A stretch of DNA of 64,000 nucleotides from Hygrophila difformis (lineage: Eukaryota; Streptophyta; Magnoliopsida; Lamiales; Acanthaceae): NCBI GenBank assembly GCA_030278955.1, contig JAOANR010000014.1, forward strand, positions 21,702,068-21,766,067. Direction: 5' to 3'. This document shows positions 1-11,414 of this stretch, in pieces. Position 1 is the first letter of the stretch. Every line of letters begins with the position of its first letter. Both the position numbers and the translations under genes were made by a program. A model generated the notes under the pieces. That model worked only from the letters and a program-made list of their open reading frames with translations. It had not been told where the DNA came from and did not search any database.

Positions 1-1043
1 TAAGGTGTACTGTGGCCTTCTTCCATGAGTTTTCTCTTCAATTCCTCGCACTTATGAGGAACGCACCATCTTCCTTTAAAACGGATACTTCCATCCTCAT
101 GGATCATAAATCCTACTGCTTTACCTTCACCCACTTTCTCCTTGATTCTATGAAGGTTCTCGTCGTCCGGTTGAGCTTCTCGAATCTCGTCAAACACGGT
201 AGGTTCAATTGTTATGGCGTTCACTGTTTCTACCACGGTCCCATAATGGACTAGTTCAGTATCCAACTTAGCTAGATCCATGTACAGTCCCGAAGGTAGA
301 ATAAGTGTGTTCGCCGAGTGCCTAGTCTTGCGACTCAGTGCGTCCGCAACGACGTTCGCCTTGCCCTCATGGTATGCTATGTCCAGATCGTAATCCTTGA
401 TCAGCTCGAGCCATCGCCTTTGCCTCATATTTAACTCTTTCTGAGTAAATATATACTTGAGGCTCTTGTGATCAGTAAACATCCGACAAGTTCGTCCATA
501 TAGGTAGTGTCGCCAGATCTTAAGAGCGAACACTACCGCCGCTAGTTCCAAATCATGTGTCGGATAGTTTTCTTCGTGTGGCTTGAGTTGCCTCGATGCG
601 TAAGCAATCGCCCTTTGGTTTTGCATTAGCACGCAACCAAGACCTTCTTTCGAGGCGTCGCTGTACACCTCATAATCCTCAGTTTCTGATGGCAATGCTA
701 AGACCGGTGCTGATGTGAGTCTCTTCTTGAGCTCTCGGAATGACTGCTCACAATCAGCTGTCCATTCGAATTTCAACCCTTTCTTCAGCAATTGGGTCAT
801 TGGTCTTGCAATTTTTGAAAAATCTTTCACAAATCTTCGGTAGTATCCGGCTAGTCCTAGGAAACTTCTTACCTCAGTCTGGCTTGTCGGTGCTGGCCAA
901 TCAGACACTGCCGATATCTTTGCCTGGTCAACCGATACTCCTTTAGCCGATACTATATGACCTAGAAAGGCGACTTCTTTCATCAAAAACTCGCACTTTG
1001 ACAGCTTCGCGTAGAGTTGATTTTTCCTCAAAAGTCCGAGTAC
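1..1043 (-). pseudogene. Tekay pol, RT thumb, RNase H and start of integrase (element 1)
   Basis: This is the continuation of the gag-pol frame after a TAA at 1044-1046, open to the window edge. It encodes the RT connection, an RNase H domain with the YSDASKEG motif and the FTDHKSL motif, and the beginning of integrase. Apart from a handful of substitutions it matches 22106-23329 of the second block. The protein would convert element RNA to DNA and degrade the RNA strand. Called a pseudogene because the upstream frame is interrupted several times. Confidence 0.85.
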
Positions 1044-1889
1044 TTAGTGCAAATGACTCCGATGCTCCTCTTCATTCCTCGAGTAAACTAGGATGTCATC
1101 GATGAATACAACGACACATGAGTCTAGTAGGTCTTGGAAAACACTATTCATGAGATTAATGAATACTGCGGGAGCATTAGGCAGACCGAAGGACATTACG
1201 GTGAATTCATAGTGCCCATATCTTGTTCGGAAAGCTGTTTTGGGTATATCTTGTTCGGCGATACGCAGTTGATGGTATTCCGATCTCAGGTCAACTTCTG
1301 AAAATACAGCCGCTCCTATCAACTGATCGAAGAGGTCTTCGATCCTAGGCAGCGGGTATTTATTCTTGATTGTTGCCTGATTAAGGCCTCTATAATCTAT
1401 GCACAGTCGAAGTCCGCCGTCTTTCTTCTTGACGAACAGGACTGGTGCACCCCATGGTGATGTGCTCGGCCGAATATACCCTTTTGATAACAACTCCTCA
1501 AGTTGTTCCTTCAGTTCTTTCATCTCCGCGGGCGCCATACGATACGGTGCCTTCGATACTGGTTCGATTCCAGGTACCAGATCGATTGTGAACTCAACTT
1601 CACGCTCGGGAGGCATTCCTGGGATATCTTCAGGAAAGACGTCGGGGTACTCGCTCACGACTAGAATTCTCTCGATCTAATTTCCCTCGCCCTCCAGATT
1701 ATTTACGTAACAGGCGTACAACTGATATCCTTTCTGCATGAGATTGCAGAACTTCACTGCATTTACTACCTTGGCACCCTTCTTCTGAGGCTGCATGTAG
1801 TAAATGGCCTTCTTTCCTCGACTCTTGGCTAGAGAGATTTTCTGTTTCTGACACTCAATTACCGCCTTGTATTGAGTTAGAAAATCCAT
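1044..1889 (-). pseudogene. Tekay protease-RT linker and reverse transcriptase (element 1)
   Basis: Reverse transcriptase of the Ty3/gypsy type, reading in the same frame as gag. Visible motifs are [20 protein letters not shown] near the start, [23 protein letters not shown], and the catalytic block [11 protein letters not shown] near the end. A TAG at 1677-1679 separates the linker (1680-1889) from the RT body, a TGA at 1890-1892 separates it from protease, and a TAA at 1044-1046 ends it. Unlike the copy at 23330-24174, it keeps the base that the other copy has lost near 23857, so the RT body is open here. Confidence 0.88.
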
Positions 1890-3395
1890 TCATAAGATAA
1901 TGTCAAAGTCCTTGAGCTCAAATTCAACTAGGTTCGCGAAAAATTCTATGTTCTTGATCACAATCGGGATTCCATCATATCGTTTTGAACACGATACCAT
2001 TTTACCCGACGGTAGTTGAATTCCTAGGTTAATATTCTTAGGCGCTGGAAGATCTAAGGCAGACCTAATTCTTGTAGATAGCAAAGAACAGCTTGCGCCT
2101 GAATCGAATAAAACCTTAACAGATACGTTTAAAGCAGTAAACGTACCGGTTATTACTTCTCCCTGGGCAGCCATATCTGCCTGATTGATGACATTGAGGC
2201 GTCCGACCGGTCGCCCTTGATTTCCTTGCTGGTTCTGATTTTGAGGCGGCCTCTGTCCCTGAGGAAACCTCTGTCCCTGGTTGTTCTGTTGGTTCTGCCC
2301 AGCCGGCCTATTTCCTTGAGGACGATTCAGCAAATCCGGCCTCTTGTCGATACGATCCTCGCTTGTGCGACATTCCTTCCTCATATGGCCTTCTCGGCCG
2401 CAACGATAGCACTGTCCTGGTTTCGGACACTCTCTCATCAGGTGCGAAATATTGCACTGCTGACACCTAGGTATGAAAGTGCCCTGATTCTCCGGCTTCC
2501 GGTGGCTGTTACCTCCCTGGTTAAACCCTCTGTTTTATGGCCTCCTCTGGCCTTCGTTCCTTCCTTGATCGTTTCCTCTCCTGAAGTTGTTGTTGTTGTT
2601 GTTTCTGTTCCTCTTGTCAAAGTTGTTTGAGCCTTTGCTCGATTCTCCGTTGTCTTTCCGCTTCAACTGTTGTACTCGGGCAATCGCTACCGTGTGATCA
2701 TATGCAGCTTGTAGCGTTGCGTGCCGTCCTCCCACAAAAATTTCTCGAATGCTTAGGTTCAGACCCATCTCAAACTTTTGGGCTTTGTCAGCTTCGGTCG
2801 GTACAAGTCTAGGAGCAAAACGAACGAGCTCCTTGAACTTTGTATAATACTCCTGAACCGACTGAGTGCCTTGACGAAGGTGGATGAACTCTTCGTACTT
2901 AGCAGCTTTGGTGCTGAGAGGGTAGAACCTCTCTCTCATCATCTCTTTAAATTCCGCCCAGAAGTACTCGTGCTCACCCTCGGCCAGCCCCGCTTGGTGG
3001 TTTTGCCACCACTCATCAGCTTCCCCATTCAGATAATATGTCGCCACCCTCACTTTCTCGTTCTCGGGACAGCGGACGGCAGTCAGGAGTTTGTCAAACG
3101 TTCGGATCCAGTCTTCCAATTTCGCAGGATCCTCTTGTCCTTCGTAGTGGGGCGGCTGGTAGGAGTTCACCATCGCCAAATAGTTAATTCTTGCGGCTGG
3201 AGGTGGCACTGCAGTTTGTGCTCGGTTAACTTCAGCGATTCCTAAAGCAATGAGGACTTGTTCAACTGTCCTCAGTCGCTCATCCATCGCATTAGGGGCA
3301 GGATTAGGTTGGCCTCCAGGGTTTGGCGGGTTCGCACCAACTGGAGCGTTAGCGTTCACTGGGATCTCAGCTCGGGGTCTCCCTCTTGGCGGCAT
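1890..3395 (-). pseudogene. Tekay gag and aspartic protease (element 1)
   Basis: Gag forms the virus-like particle; the protease matures the polyprotein. The ATG at 3393-3395 (MPPRGRP) is preferred to upstream near-cognate codons because all three copies in the window conserve it. In order: a proline- and alanine-rich N terminus, a retrotransposon gag domain (WIRTFDKLL, EADEWWQNH), a basic Asn/Arg-rich stretch, a CCHC zinc knuckle CYRCGREGHMRKEC, and a protease with the DSGA active site. A TAA at 2532-2534, just before the zinc knuckles, truncates it; the copy at 24175-25680 reads through here. It ends at a TGA (1890-1892) shared by both blocks. Confidence 0.9.
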
Positions 3396-3730
3396 TCTGA
3401 TGACCAAGCACGCAGAGGTTAAATTCGCGATTAGATGAAGGTTAATAGTCGAGTTAGACCACGATCAAAATTCTATCTCAAAAACTCTAAGTGTGAAAGA
3501 ACATCGAAATGGGCAAGAAAGAAAAACACTAGGTACGAAATTTCCACTAGATAATAATGATGATTTGATAATGAGGGCTACATCATAATACTAGGTTACC
3601 ACTACGTAAAATGTGATAACGATACGGTAAACAAGATATGATAACGCTAATACGCAATGTACGAGAACGAAATACTAGAAAAAAAAGAGTAAAGAAGTCC
3701 ATCTCAGATGTCGCATGCAATGCCTAAAGC

Positions 3731-4178
3731 AAGTAGTCAGGGGAGTAGCCGAGCATCCTGCGATCGGCCTCAATCTCCTCGTCAGTGTCAAGAGGCAGTG
3801 GAGGGTTCTCCACGACCTCCTCGGGATCCTCGTCACAATGTTGCTAAACTCATCCGGGTCCTCTTCCTCCTCTTCTTCCATCTCCGGCTCAGGATTGAGC
3901 TGATTTTGCAGCCCAACTATTGCCTCCTCCAATGCAAACATACGTCCCTGTAACATGTGCACATGGTGACGGCAATCCTAAAACTCAGCTGCCAGAGCGT
4001 CGTGTCGTGCAGCAATCTGGTTAGTCCTAATAGTCATCGCCTCAATCCTCTCTTCCAATGCCACAATTCTATTCCTATCATTCGCGGCGTCCCTACTAAT
4101 GTGGCGAAGCTCATGCGTGATATCGGACATAGAGCATAATAAACGCATGATAGAGTCCTGTAATCTTGGGTCGGCCAT
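3731..4178 (-). pseudogene. Pre-gag ORF of Tekay element 1: acidic coiled-coil protein
   Basis: A separate small ORF lying between the primer-binding site and gag. It starts at the ATG at 4176-4178 (MADPRLQDS) and ends near 3731 (YSPDYLL). It contains a heptad-like segment (RIVALEERIEAM; HMLQGRMFALEEAIVGL) followed by a run of glutamates. A TAG at 3978-3980 and a frameshift near 3837 break it; the plus-strand copy at 60936-61395 has other lesions. I do not recognise a domain. Its conservation in three copies suggests an element-encoded accessory or leader protein, but no function can be assigned. Confidence 0.65.
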
Positions 4179-4424
4179 CTAACATGCAAATTTTTACATT
4201 AAGGGATTTGCCACATAATAATTATAACTTTGTTAATGCACATGCTTCCCCCAAAAAATAGTACTAATTTTTAAGACTTGTCAAATTTTCGAGATATACT
4301 TTTCCATGGTTTTAAAATAAAAATTCCCTTTTTCCATGGATATAATACTCAAAATGCTTAAAGATAATATTGAATAATTTGGGCCTCTATAGTGGGCCGA
4401 AAAATAATAGCTTTAAAATTTTCG

Positions 4425-4437
4425 GGCTCGGATACCA
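4425..4437 (-). other. Primer-binding site for initiator tRNA-Met, one mismatch
   Basis: Read on the minus strand this is TGGTATCCGAGCC, three bases from the LTR end. It matches the complement of the initiator tRNA-Met 3' end except for one base (A to C at 4430). The sister copy at 26708-26720 has the perfect TGGTATCAGAGCC. Confidence 0.88.
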
Positions 4438-4440
4438 CTT

Positions 4441-6767
4441 TGTAACACCCCAGATTTGATTTCCCAGGCCAGGGCATTACCACCACACGTTTCTAAACAA
4501 GACCCGAACCAAGTCGAGCTTATCTAGAAAAATGCTAAGGCTAGGTTGTATCAAATTTTAAAATACTTAAAAATCCATTCAAATATGCCCGAATTAAAAT
4601 CAGAGTATCACATGCATCACAGTAAATAATAGTGCGGAAGCAAAAACAAGGCCAAACAGACGGCCAAAAACCAAATCCAAAGTTCCAAGTCCAATACGGG
4701 ATATTTAAAAATAAAATAAATGCGACAAGTTCTTTATTGAGAAATCCCATCCCGTCGTGCCATGTCTTACTCTGCGAAAAATAGAAAACAACAATTTATC
4801 AGTACAAACGGTACTGCGTAAGTTAATGTATAGCATAACAAAATTTAAAGTTTTTAGAAGAGTAATGAAAAGATAGGAATTTAATTTTTAAAATAAGCGA
4901 GTAAAATAATTTACGGGAATTCTTACACTATACCACATGCATAATTACCAATGTTCATTTTGATCGAGGACATCCAAAAATTACCCGCTTGGGCGCTTAT
5001 GTCCACAAGCCGCCGGTATCAACGATCCTGGGCCTAAGCCGTTTAAGATCAAATTACCCGCTTGGGCGCTTATGTTCACAAGCCGACGGTATCAACAAAT
5101 GTGAGAGCAGCGGACCCTATATAGACACACTCCGGAGCCCTAGATAACCCATACGGATACATCTAGGAGTATAGACTCATACTAACACGCAACATAATTT
5201 CCTTGGCGCCGTTTTGGCCACCAAAAAGAGGGGGCAGCCCAACGAGCTCACGCCAAGTGCACTTACCCTCCAAAGTTGGGCATCTAACTCGATCAAAACT
5301 CATAAAGTTTCAAAATTCACATTTTTAATCATTACAAACCATGATTACATTCCCAGAATTCATAATATTCACAAAAGAGTAGCAATTGACTCACTAATCA
5401 TCAAAACGCACGAAGCCAAGTTTACCGGTAAAAGCCTCAATGTGGCAGTCATCAAATTCGCACTAGGAAATGTAGTAAACCTTTTTAGAAAATTCTGAAA
5501 ATTTTACAGGTGCTAGGAAATATCAAAATAAGCGTTTTTCTTACAAATAGGCTTTATCAAATTCGGAATCTAAGTGGCCTAAAAAAATCATTTCAGAAAC
5601 TCATCTTTCAAAGGGTATAGGAATTACTGTTCACTCGACCACAGTTTCTTTAAAAATTCATAACAATTCCAAGATTGATCTAAAAATTCTGAACTTTTAC
5701 AGAGATAAACTAGACACATAGATGAACAACTTTCATGAAGAAACCAACCATTAAAAACGATCGTAAATAGGAGTAATACGAACAAGAAAACTGACGACAC
5801 CATGAAACGAATTCTGTCATCAGAAAACTCAGAAATACCAGATGATTTTTCATCACCTAAATCATGTCCAAAAATTATGAAAATTTACAGAGATCATATT
5901 CAAGGTGTTAGGAACATTTTTCATTTAGAAAAGGTTTTTCAAGAACGAACGGATCTAGGCGAACAAAGATGAACAAAAGAAACTATCCTGATAAAACCCT
6001 AAAACACAGATTTGGCAAGAAATGGGATTCGAGTTGTATCACAATGGATACTCAACCAAAAGCTCTAAAATTTGAAAGGCACAACACTAACTTACCTTAG
6101 AAGAGATTAGGATCGAAAACTCCTTTGGTTGAATCTCCACAATCGTCCGGGACAGCCCACTCTTCCGAAGTTCTACCGAATGAATCCTATTTTGAGGGTT
6201 GAAGGGAAAATACTTGGTGTTAGGGCTTGCTAATCGAATCAAAGGCAAGGAATTGGATCAGGAACCTTACCTAGACGTAGGAGAAGGGATTGGGATGCTT
6301 GAACTCGCCCAAAGAACCCACCACTTGAAGAGAGCACTCCAAAACTCACCAACTCTCAATAAGAAAAACTGATTTTCGGAATGGTGGTTTAGGGTGAATT
6401 TTGGGGCTGTTATGGGCTTGATAATGGAGTGTTTAAAGTTTCTATGGGTACCATGAAGTCCCTAGGTAAGTGGCAAGTGATTATGGCCAGTCAATCTCGG
6501 AATTAGGGCTCACCAACCCCCCCATTAATCCCCTCATACCACCATGGTTCAAAGAATGTTAAATTGTTCATGTATCTCCCTCATTTCAATTATGTAGATG
6601 TTTTATTACACCCAAAATCTATCCAAGAGTGTCCAAATACATCCTTAAGGGTGTGGTAACTGAATTGGAATAGATTGGAATTAGAACATCTCGAAAATGG
6701 GAGCAAAAACGCGTTCAGCGTTTGAATCGCCGTCCTGCCGCCGCCGCCGCGCGGCCACCTGAGCGCG

Positions 6768-6798
<31 letters not shown>

Positions 6799-6998
6799 AT
6801 ATATTATGATTTTTACTCTTTAAAAATCGTAATATGAATTATCCATGATTTTTGGATAATCCGATAACTCTCTTCGAGTTGGTATCGTCCGAAAAATATT
6901 TAATTCCGCTCTCTCGGAATTATTTCGGTTGCGATAGTTAAATCCAATTCTTTGATTTTTCGGATTTAATAATCAATGTTGATTTCTCGGGTATTACA
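4441..6998 (-). repeat. 5' LTR of Tekay element 1
   Basis: A 2558 bp LTR, beginning TGTAATACCC and ending GGGGTGTTACA in element sense, so it has TG...CA termini. It is nearly identical to 26724-29282. Internal parts in plus coordinates: two hairpin-forming repeats (4987-5010 and 5060-5083), a leader of ~190 nt modules (about 5490-5945), and a GC-rich CGCCGC block next to a T-rich tract (about 6725-6800). No convincing TATA box was found. It carries the promoter and polyadenylation functions of the element. Confidence 0.93.
4987..5083 (-). repeat. Tandem hairpin repeats in Tekay LTR
   Basis: Two copies, ~73 bp apart, of a sequence reading CGCTTGGGCGCTTATG in plus sense and closing with CACAAGC (4987-5010, 5060-5083). 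GCTTG pairs with CAAGC and GG with CC across one bulge, leaving the loop CGCTTATGT. The same loop recurs with a changed stem in the diverged LTR at 56753-56917. Confidence 0.6.
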
Positions 6999-7512
6999 GG
7001 CACTGGAGATAGAGGACTGAGTAAAGAAAAGAGGAGAGTCATATTGCTAAAGAAAAAAAGAACTGAAAAAGTGGTGGATAAACATCAACAAAAGCCGGGT
7101 ATTTATAGGAGAAGGATAAGTACTCGGCAGAGGAAGCGGTCAATATTAAATGTTATTTATGGGAAAACGTTATAGCTGATTCCCGAAAAAAGCTGCTAAC
7201 GTTCAGAAACCAGTAATAAAGAAGACCGAAAATTATGGGATGGATGGGATACGAATCGTGTTGCAAAAAATAAAAGATACGAATCCAAGTCGCCAATACA
7301 ACTTGCAAAAAGAAAAGAAGCCGACAACAGCTGGCAAAAATAGCCGAAATTCATATTCAAAGGAAAACAGGTCGAATTTCTAGCCCATATACAAAAGCAA
7401 GTAACGAAAAGAAGACTAATGATCCACGCTCTCGTCAAAGTGAACATCATCGTCTAATCCTTGCAAAGCGGCGGGAGAAGGGTTAGCAGAAGATATCGTC
7501 AGATTCGGGTCC

Positions 7513-10500
7513 CTATGGAAGAAGGGCCAGGAATGTCAACAGTAGACGATCGGCAGCCAAATCAGCATCGGAAGAAACACCGGATTTCCCTGGATGAACA
7601 AAAGGAAATGACGAATTAAGATGCAAGAAAAAGATCAAATAAGGAGTAGATGGAGATGAAATACCTCCAGGAGGTTTCGAAGAAGAAGGGGCATCATCTG
7701 ACGGGGAAGACTCCATCTCCGACGGGTCCAAAGGGAATAAAGTGTGAGGAGAAAGAACGTGAGAAACACTTTTCCCACCAAGGCTTTTGATAGCCGAATC
7801 GAGATGGCCGACTAAAGATTGAGTTTCGGCCCATTTTTCTTGGAAAGTGCCAAGTATGTAATCATTGAAACTGGACCGCATGGCAAGATAGGCAGCATCC
7901 CGTTGAGAATCTAAAATCTTGGCCTTAGGGGTTTCGGCCGATTGACGAAGGACTTTTATCGACTGCTTCAAGTCAGCCGATTTTCGCCTGGTTTGGTCCA
8001 AAGCTAACTCCAATTTCCGTTCCTTTTGTTGGAGTTTGGCTATCTGTGAATGAACTGAAGAAAGATCTTCGGAATACTTATGCTCCAGAGACTCCGTTTC
8101 AGAGAGAACATTCATTTTAGCTCGATATTCCGCTGAATAATTGTCAAAGATAGCTTGAGAAGAAGCCGCAGCCTCACGCTCAGCGGCAAGTTTGTTCCGC
8201 ATCGCCAAATGGGCTACAAGCTCCTGGTCCAAAGAAAGGACAGACTTCATGATCATTTGGAGAGAACTACTCAGATTCAGGGAAACCATCTCTGCGTGGA
8301 AATGTTGTTCGAGATGAGACAAGAGAATGAGGATCGGTTTTGGGTTGACGAACTCCACGTCGGTTTGCCTGGCGATCAAATTACACAACTGAGCCAAACA
8401 TTCTCCAAGATGAGTCGAAGGGTCTGATGGAAGAGAAGAAGAAGGGACAGGAGAAAAGTAGTCATCCAAAATACGTCGATCAGAAAATGGGGATGCAGGA
8501 ATTTGATCGGCGGGGGCATCATTAGCAGTTATGCCACCAGGAGAAGGGTTAAGGGGTTCCAGAGTAGCCGAAGATGAAGGTACAACAAGACCCCCAGCGG
8601 ATTGAGAAGGATTAATCAAGGGAGAAACAACAGGATCGGTCAAAGCAGAGCCTGGGGCCAATTCCAGAGGAATGGCCGAAGAAGAACCAGCAAGAACAAC
8701 CGAATTACCACCATCAGGCGATGTGTGAAGTTCGGTTAGGAGAAGACCTGAAGCCACAGTCGAAATCGGGGAAATGCTGGACACTGGTAAGGCAGTAGAA
8801 ACCTGATGAAAAGAAGGGGAAGAGATTTGTCAAAAGGAGAAAGCATACGGAAAAGAGATATAAAAAAAAGGGGAGAAGAAAGGTAGTGAACCGCAAGGTG
8901 AGTAGAAGGAATTCTGCCAAGAGGTGAACGAGACGAACGCGTTCTAGTCTGAGCTGGAGGGAGAGAGCCGACAAGAGAGTCTAAAGACGAAGCGGACCTC
9001 TTTCGACCAGGGTTCGAGGTAGAAGAGCGAGGAGCATCTAAATTCAAGAATCACAACCAAATGAGGAATGTGAAGATGAGAAAGGAGACGGTGAAAAAGA
9101 AAGAAATTTACCTGGACGAGAAGAAGAAGGCGAACTAAAAGTGCGCTGAGGAGTGGAATCCGGCGAAGATGAAGGGTAAGAGGAAAAAGCCAGAATGGGA
9201 GAGAAACCACCGCGCCGCAGGAGTGAATTAAGATCGGCGCTGAAAAAAGTACGAGCAACGCCGTCCCACCAAGTCCGAAAGCGGGAAGTAGTAAGTCCAG
9301 GACGAACACTAAATTTCAACACCTTGAATTCGATTAGGCGCTTATGATACATGGAACATTGTGCGCGGCTAGCAGAAGCAGAAAGACGCTTATCGGCCCT
9401 GAGAGCTTCAACTAAGTCTTGAACCAAGCCGAACTGACGACTAACTAAATGAGGATTGTAAATCTCAGAAGGAATAGCAGTCTTAGTAGACAGAAATGAA
9501 GAACCATTGAAAATCGGACGGGGTAGTATGCACCTATTCCAAATTTGAGCAAGAGGCATAGAAAGGAAAGTCCCGAAAGGAACAGTGGCAATATCCCTTA
9601 TCCAGGCGAAATCGGTTCTCCGATAATAATAATGGGAAAAAGACTGATTGACAGTTCGGCCTAAGAAGTAATTGATCCAATTTGGGATCGACAGGGCAGG
9701 AAGGGATGTCCTTAGAAGAGCAGGGGCGGCGAAATAATCAGGACAAATATCTTGAGGAGGAAACTTGGAGATATCACGGAAATGCCAAACCAACCACAGA
9801 TGAAGAAACCATAAGGGACCACGGGCTTTATCAGGGAAACCCTTTTCCCAGCCCGATACAGTAGCCGAAATGCCTGCGTACAAATGGGCAAGAAAGAAAT
9901 CGGCTAAAGGCAGAGCTACAAGGTTGAGAATCGCCGAGGCCAAGGGGTGCGTCTCAAGAAGAACTCCTTTGGAAGGAGTACACCAAAAGAACCTAGTAAG
10001 AAAATACATCATAAAGGCAAGAGGTTCCGAAGAATGTGGAGTAGGCGAAGTAGGGTCGCTCTGATGAGTAATAATCCAATCCTTAAAAGAGTCACCAGAG
10101 GAAAACTGACGTTTTTCTCCTTAGGCAGAAACATAACACCAAGGTTATCCCCACGAACAGAAAGGCCCAAGAGAAGTTTCACATCCTGGATAGTGGGGGT
10201 CATCACACCCCAGGGGAAACAAAAACAATTTACAGAGGAATTCCAAAAACAGAGGAGAGCCTGAATAGGACGAAGGTCCGATGGAAAAGGCATGGTACTA
10301 AGAAGGATCATGCGACGAGTATAGGATTTAACCCAGGATTCGCGGCAATGGGGCTCAAGATGACGATACCACGCCACGTAATCAGGAGAATCGGATGGTC
10401 AGTTAGCAAGAGATTGGGGGAAAAGCTTAGAAGAAAACCAGGAAGTGTATAGTGGTATGGAGCGATTCTCGAAAATACGAGCATTGCACTCGTCAATGTC

Positions 10501-10629
10501 TTCGGGAAGACCCAGCGGACCGAGGGAATAGGAGCCCTCAGGAAGAAGACGAACTGCAGAATAAGAGGCGAATGTATTTTCAATCTTGAGAAGATCGGAA
10601 GAAAGAACAGTGACGGGAGGAGGATCCAT
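7513..10629 (-). pseudogene. Antisense plant-mobile-domain plus coiled-coil gene of the Tat element (copy 1)
   Basis: A spliced gene running opposite to the host retrotransposon, just inside its 3' LTR. Exon 1 (10629-9112) encodes a plant mobile domain: FPWGVMTPTIQDVKLLLGLS, a hydrophobic block with LADFFLAHLYAGIS, and GPLWFLHLWLVWHF. Three short GT-AG introns fit: 9038-9111, 8803-8891 and 7590-7664. Exon 2 (9037-8892) is Ser/Arg-rich and basic. Exon 3 (8802-7665) encodes a long coiled coil (about 8320-7880). The ATG at 10627-10629 is chosen because the diverged copy (50493-50495) conserves it; an in-frame ATG at 10738-10740 also exists. Lesions: a TGA at 10399-10401 and a one-base loss in an A run near 10103. 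Extra antisense ORFs are known from Tat elements; their role is unknown. Confidence 0.75.
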
Positions 10630-10741
10630 CGGAGAAGACGAGCAAAAGAAGAAAGGAGAAGTTGGCGCACGAAAAGGATAGAGAGAGGAAATTACTTGAG
10701 CTCTTTTCAGAGCGAAAATCCGCCCAAGTAAGGAGGGCATC

Positions 10742-11414
10742 TGTTGGGGCCACGAGAAATAGTGGGCCGCGAGAAAAAGAATTGGGCCATAGAAACATGG
10801 GCCAAGAGAGAGAGTTTAAAGAAAAGTAAATTCAGAATCAATAGGGCCGAACAGTCCAAGAGACCAAACAAAAGAATGATCCGAGAAGCAGGAGATTTCG
10901 GCCGAAATGGGACCAAGGCAGCCGAAACCAAAACAACCGATAAAAGGAATACAGAATTCGGCTTAAAGGAATCGGCCGGAGAGCGGTTATTTCAGCTCCG
11001 GCTATAAATAGGGAATGCCATGCACAGAGTCAAGAGAGATCAATCCAACCCCCAAATTCCTTTATCAAATTTACTACTTTGTATCTTTACTGCTTTCTTT
11101 ACAACTTTCTTTTACAGTTTTCCTAGACTCTAGTTTAGCTTGTAACGGTTACTTCCAAGTCCACCGTTGTTTCTTAACAACCGGTAGTTTGGTTCTAGTT
11201 TTTCCGGTGAATTCGCCGTTGTTTCTCAACAACAGGTAGATTCTCCATTGTATCTTGTTGCCATTCAAATTCTAAGGAATATTCAGTCAAGTTTGGACGT
11301 AATTAGTCAAGTTTGGGCGCATTATCATTAATCCGGACCCGTAACCGGTTTGATCCTTTTCCGGTAGCCTCCCTTGAGGAGAAAAAGGTCCTTTGGCTCG
11401 ATGCTAGCCAAACA
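10742..11414 (+). repeat. 3' LTR of Tat element (copy 1)
   Basis: A 673 bp LTR, starting TGTTGGGGCC after a purine-rich tract (TAAGGAGGGCATC) and ending AGCCAAACA. The end was placed by comparison with the diverged copy at 50734-52057, where similarity stops at the equivalent CCAAACA. It contains a TATA box, two similar GTTGTTTCT-AACAAC segments (about 11166 and 11219) and the sequence GTTTGGGCGCATTA near the end. The start of the antisense gene lies only ~110 bp before it. Confidence 0.82.
11003..11010 (+). promoter_or_regulatory. TATA box of Tat LTR (copy 1)
   Basis: TATAAATA inside the LTR, about 260 bp from its start. The diverged third LTR has TATAAATA at the equivalent place (51676-51683), so it is the likely core promoter of the Tat element. 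Confidence 0.7.

Larger units (their letters stand above)
1..6998 (-). mobile_element. Tekay-type Ty3/gypsy element 1, truncated by the window edge
   Basis: A minus-strand LTR retrotransposon. Reading right to left it shows 5' LTR (4441-6998), primer-binding site, pre-gag ORF, gag, protease, RT, RNase H and the start of integrase, which runs off the left edge. The order protease-RT-RNase H-integrase is Ty3/gypsy. The RT and integrase sequences, and the chromodomain seen in the sister copy, indicate the Tekay chromovirus clade. It is inserted in a Tat element: the base after the LTR begins GGCAC, the target site that flanks the full-length sister copy. Several stop codons make it non-autonomous. 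Confidence 0.92.
6999..11414 (+). mobile_element. Tat-lineage Ty3/gypsy element, 3' part (copy 1)
   Basis: This is the 3' portion of a plus-strand Tat element: an antisense gene (7513-10629), a short purine-rich tract just before 10742, and the 3' LTR. Its pol half lies left of the Tekay insertion; in the second block that half is visible at 16292-17617. The first five bases, GGCAC, are the target-site duplication made by the Tekay insertion. Confidence 0.85.

Noticed and set aside
2217..3245. Plus-strand frames opposite gag, RT and RNase H (also 22298-25404)
   Set aside because: Mirror frames of known Tekay domains; low-complexity Val/Leu-rich text from Asn/Arg codons.
5214..5498. 94-codon plus-strand frame repeated in the Tekay LTRs (19048-19332, 27497-27781)
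   Set aside because: It lies antisense in a non-coding LTR, has no good start and differs freely between copies.
8155..8427. Plus-strand frames over the antisense gene and similar shadows (for example 9682-10264, 31966-32737)
   Set aside because: They lie opposite the coiled-coil or mobile-domain frame, show no family motif and vanish in the third copy.
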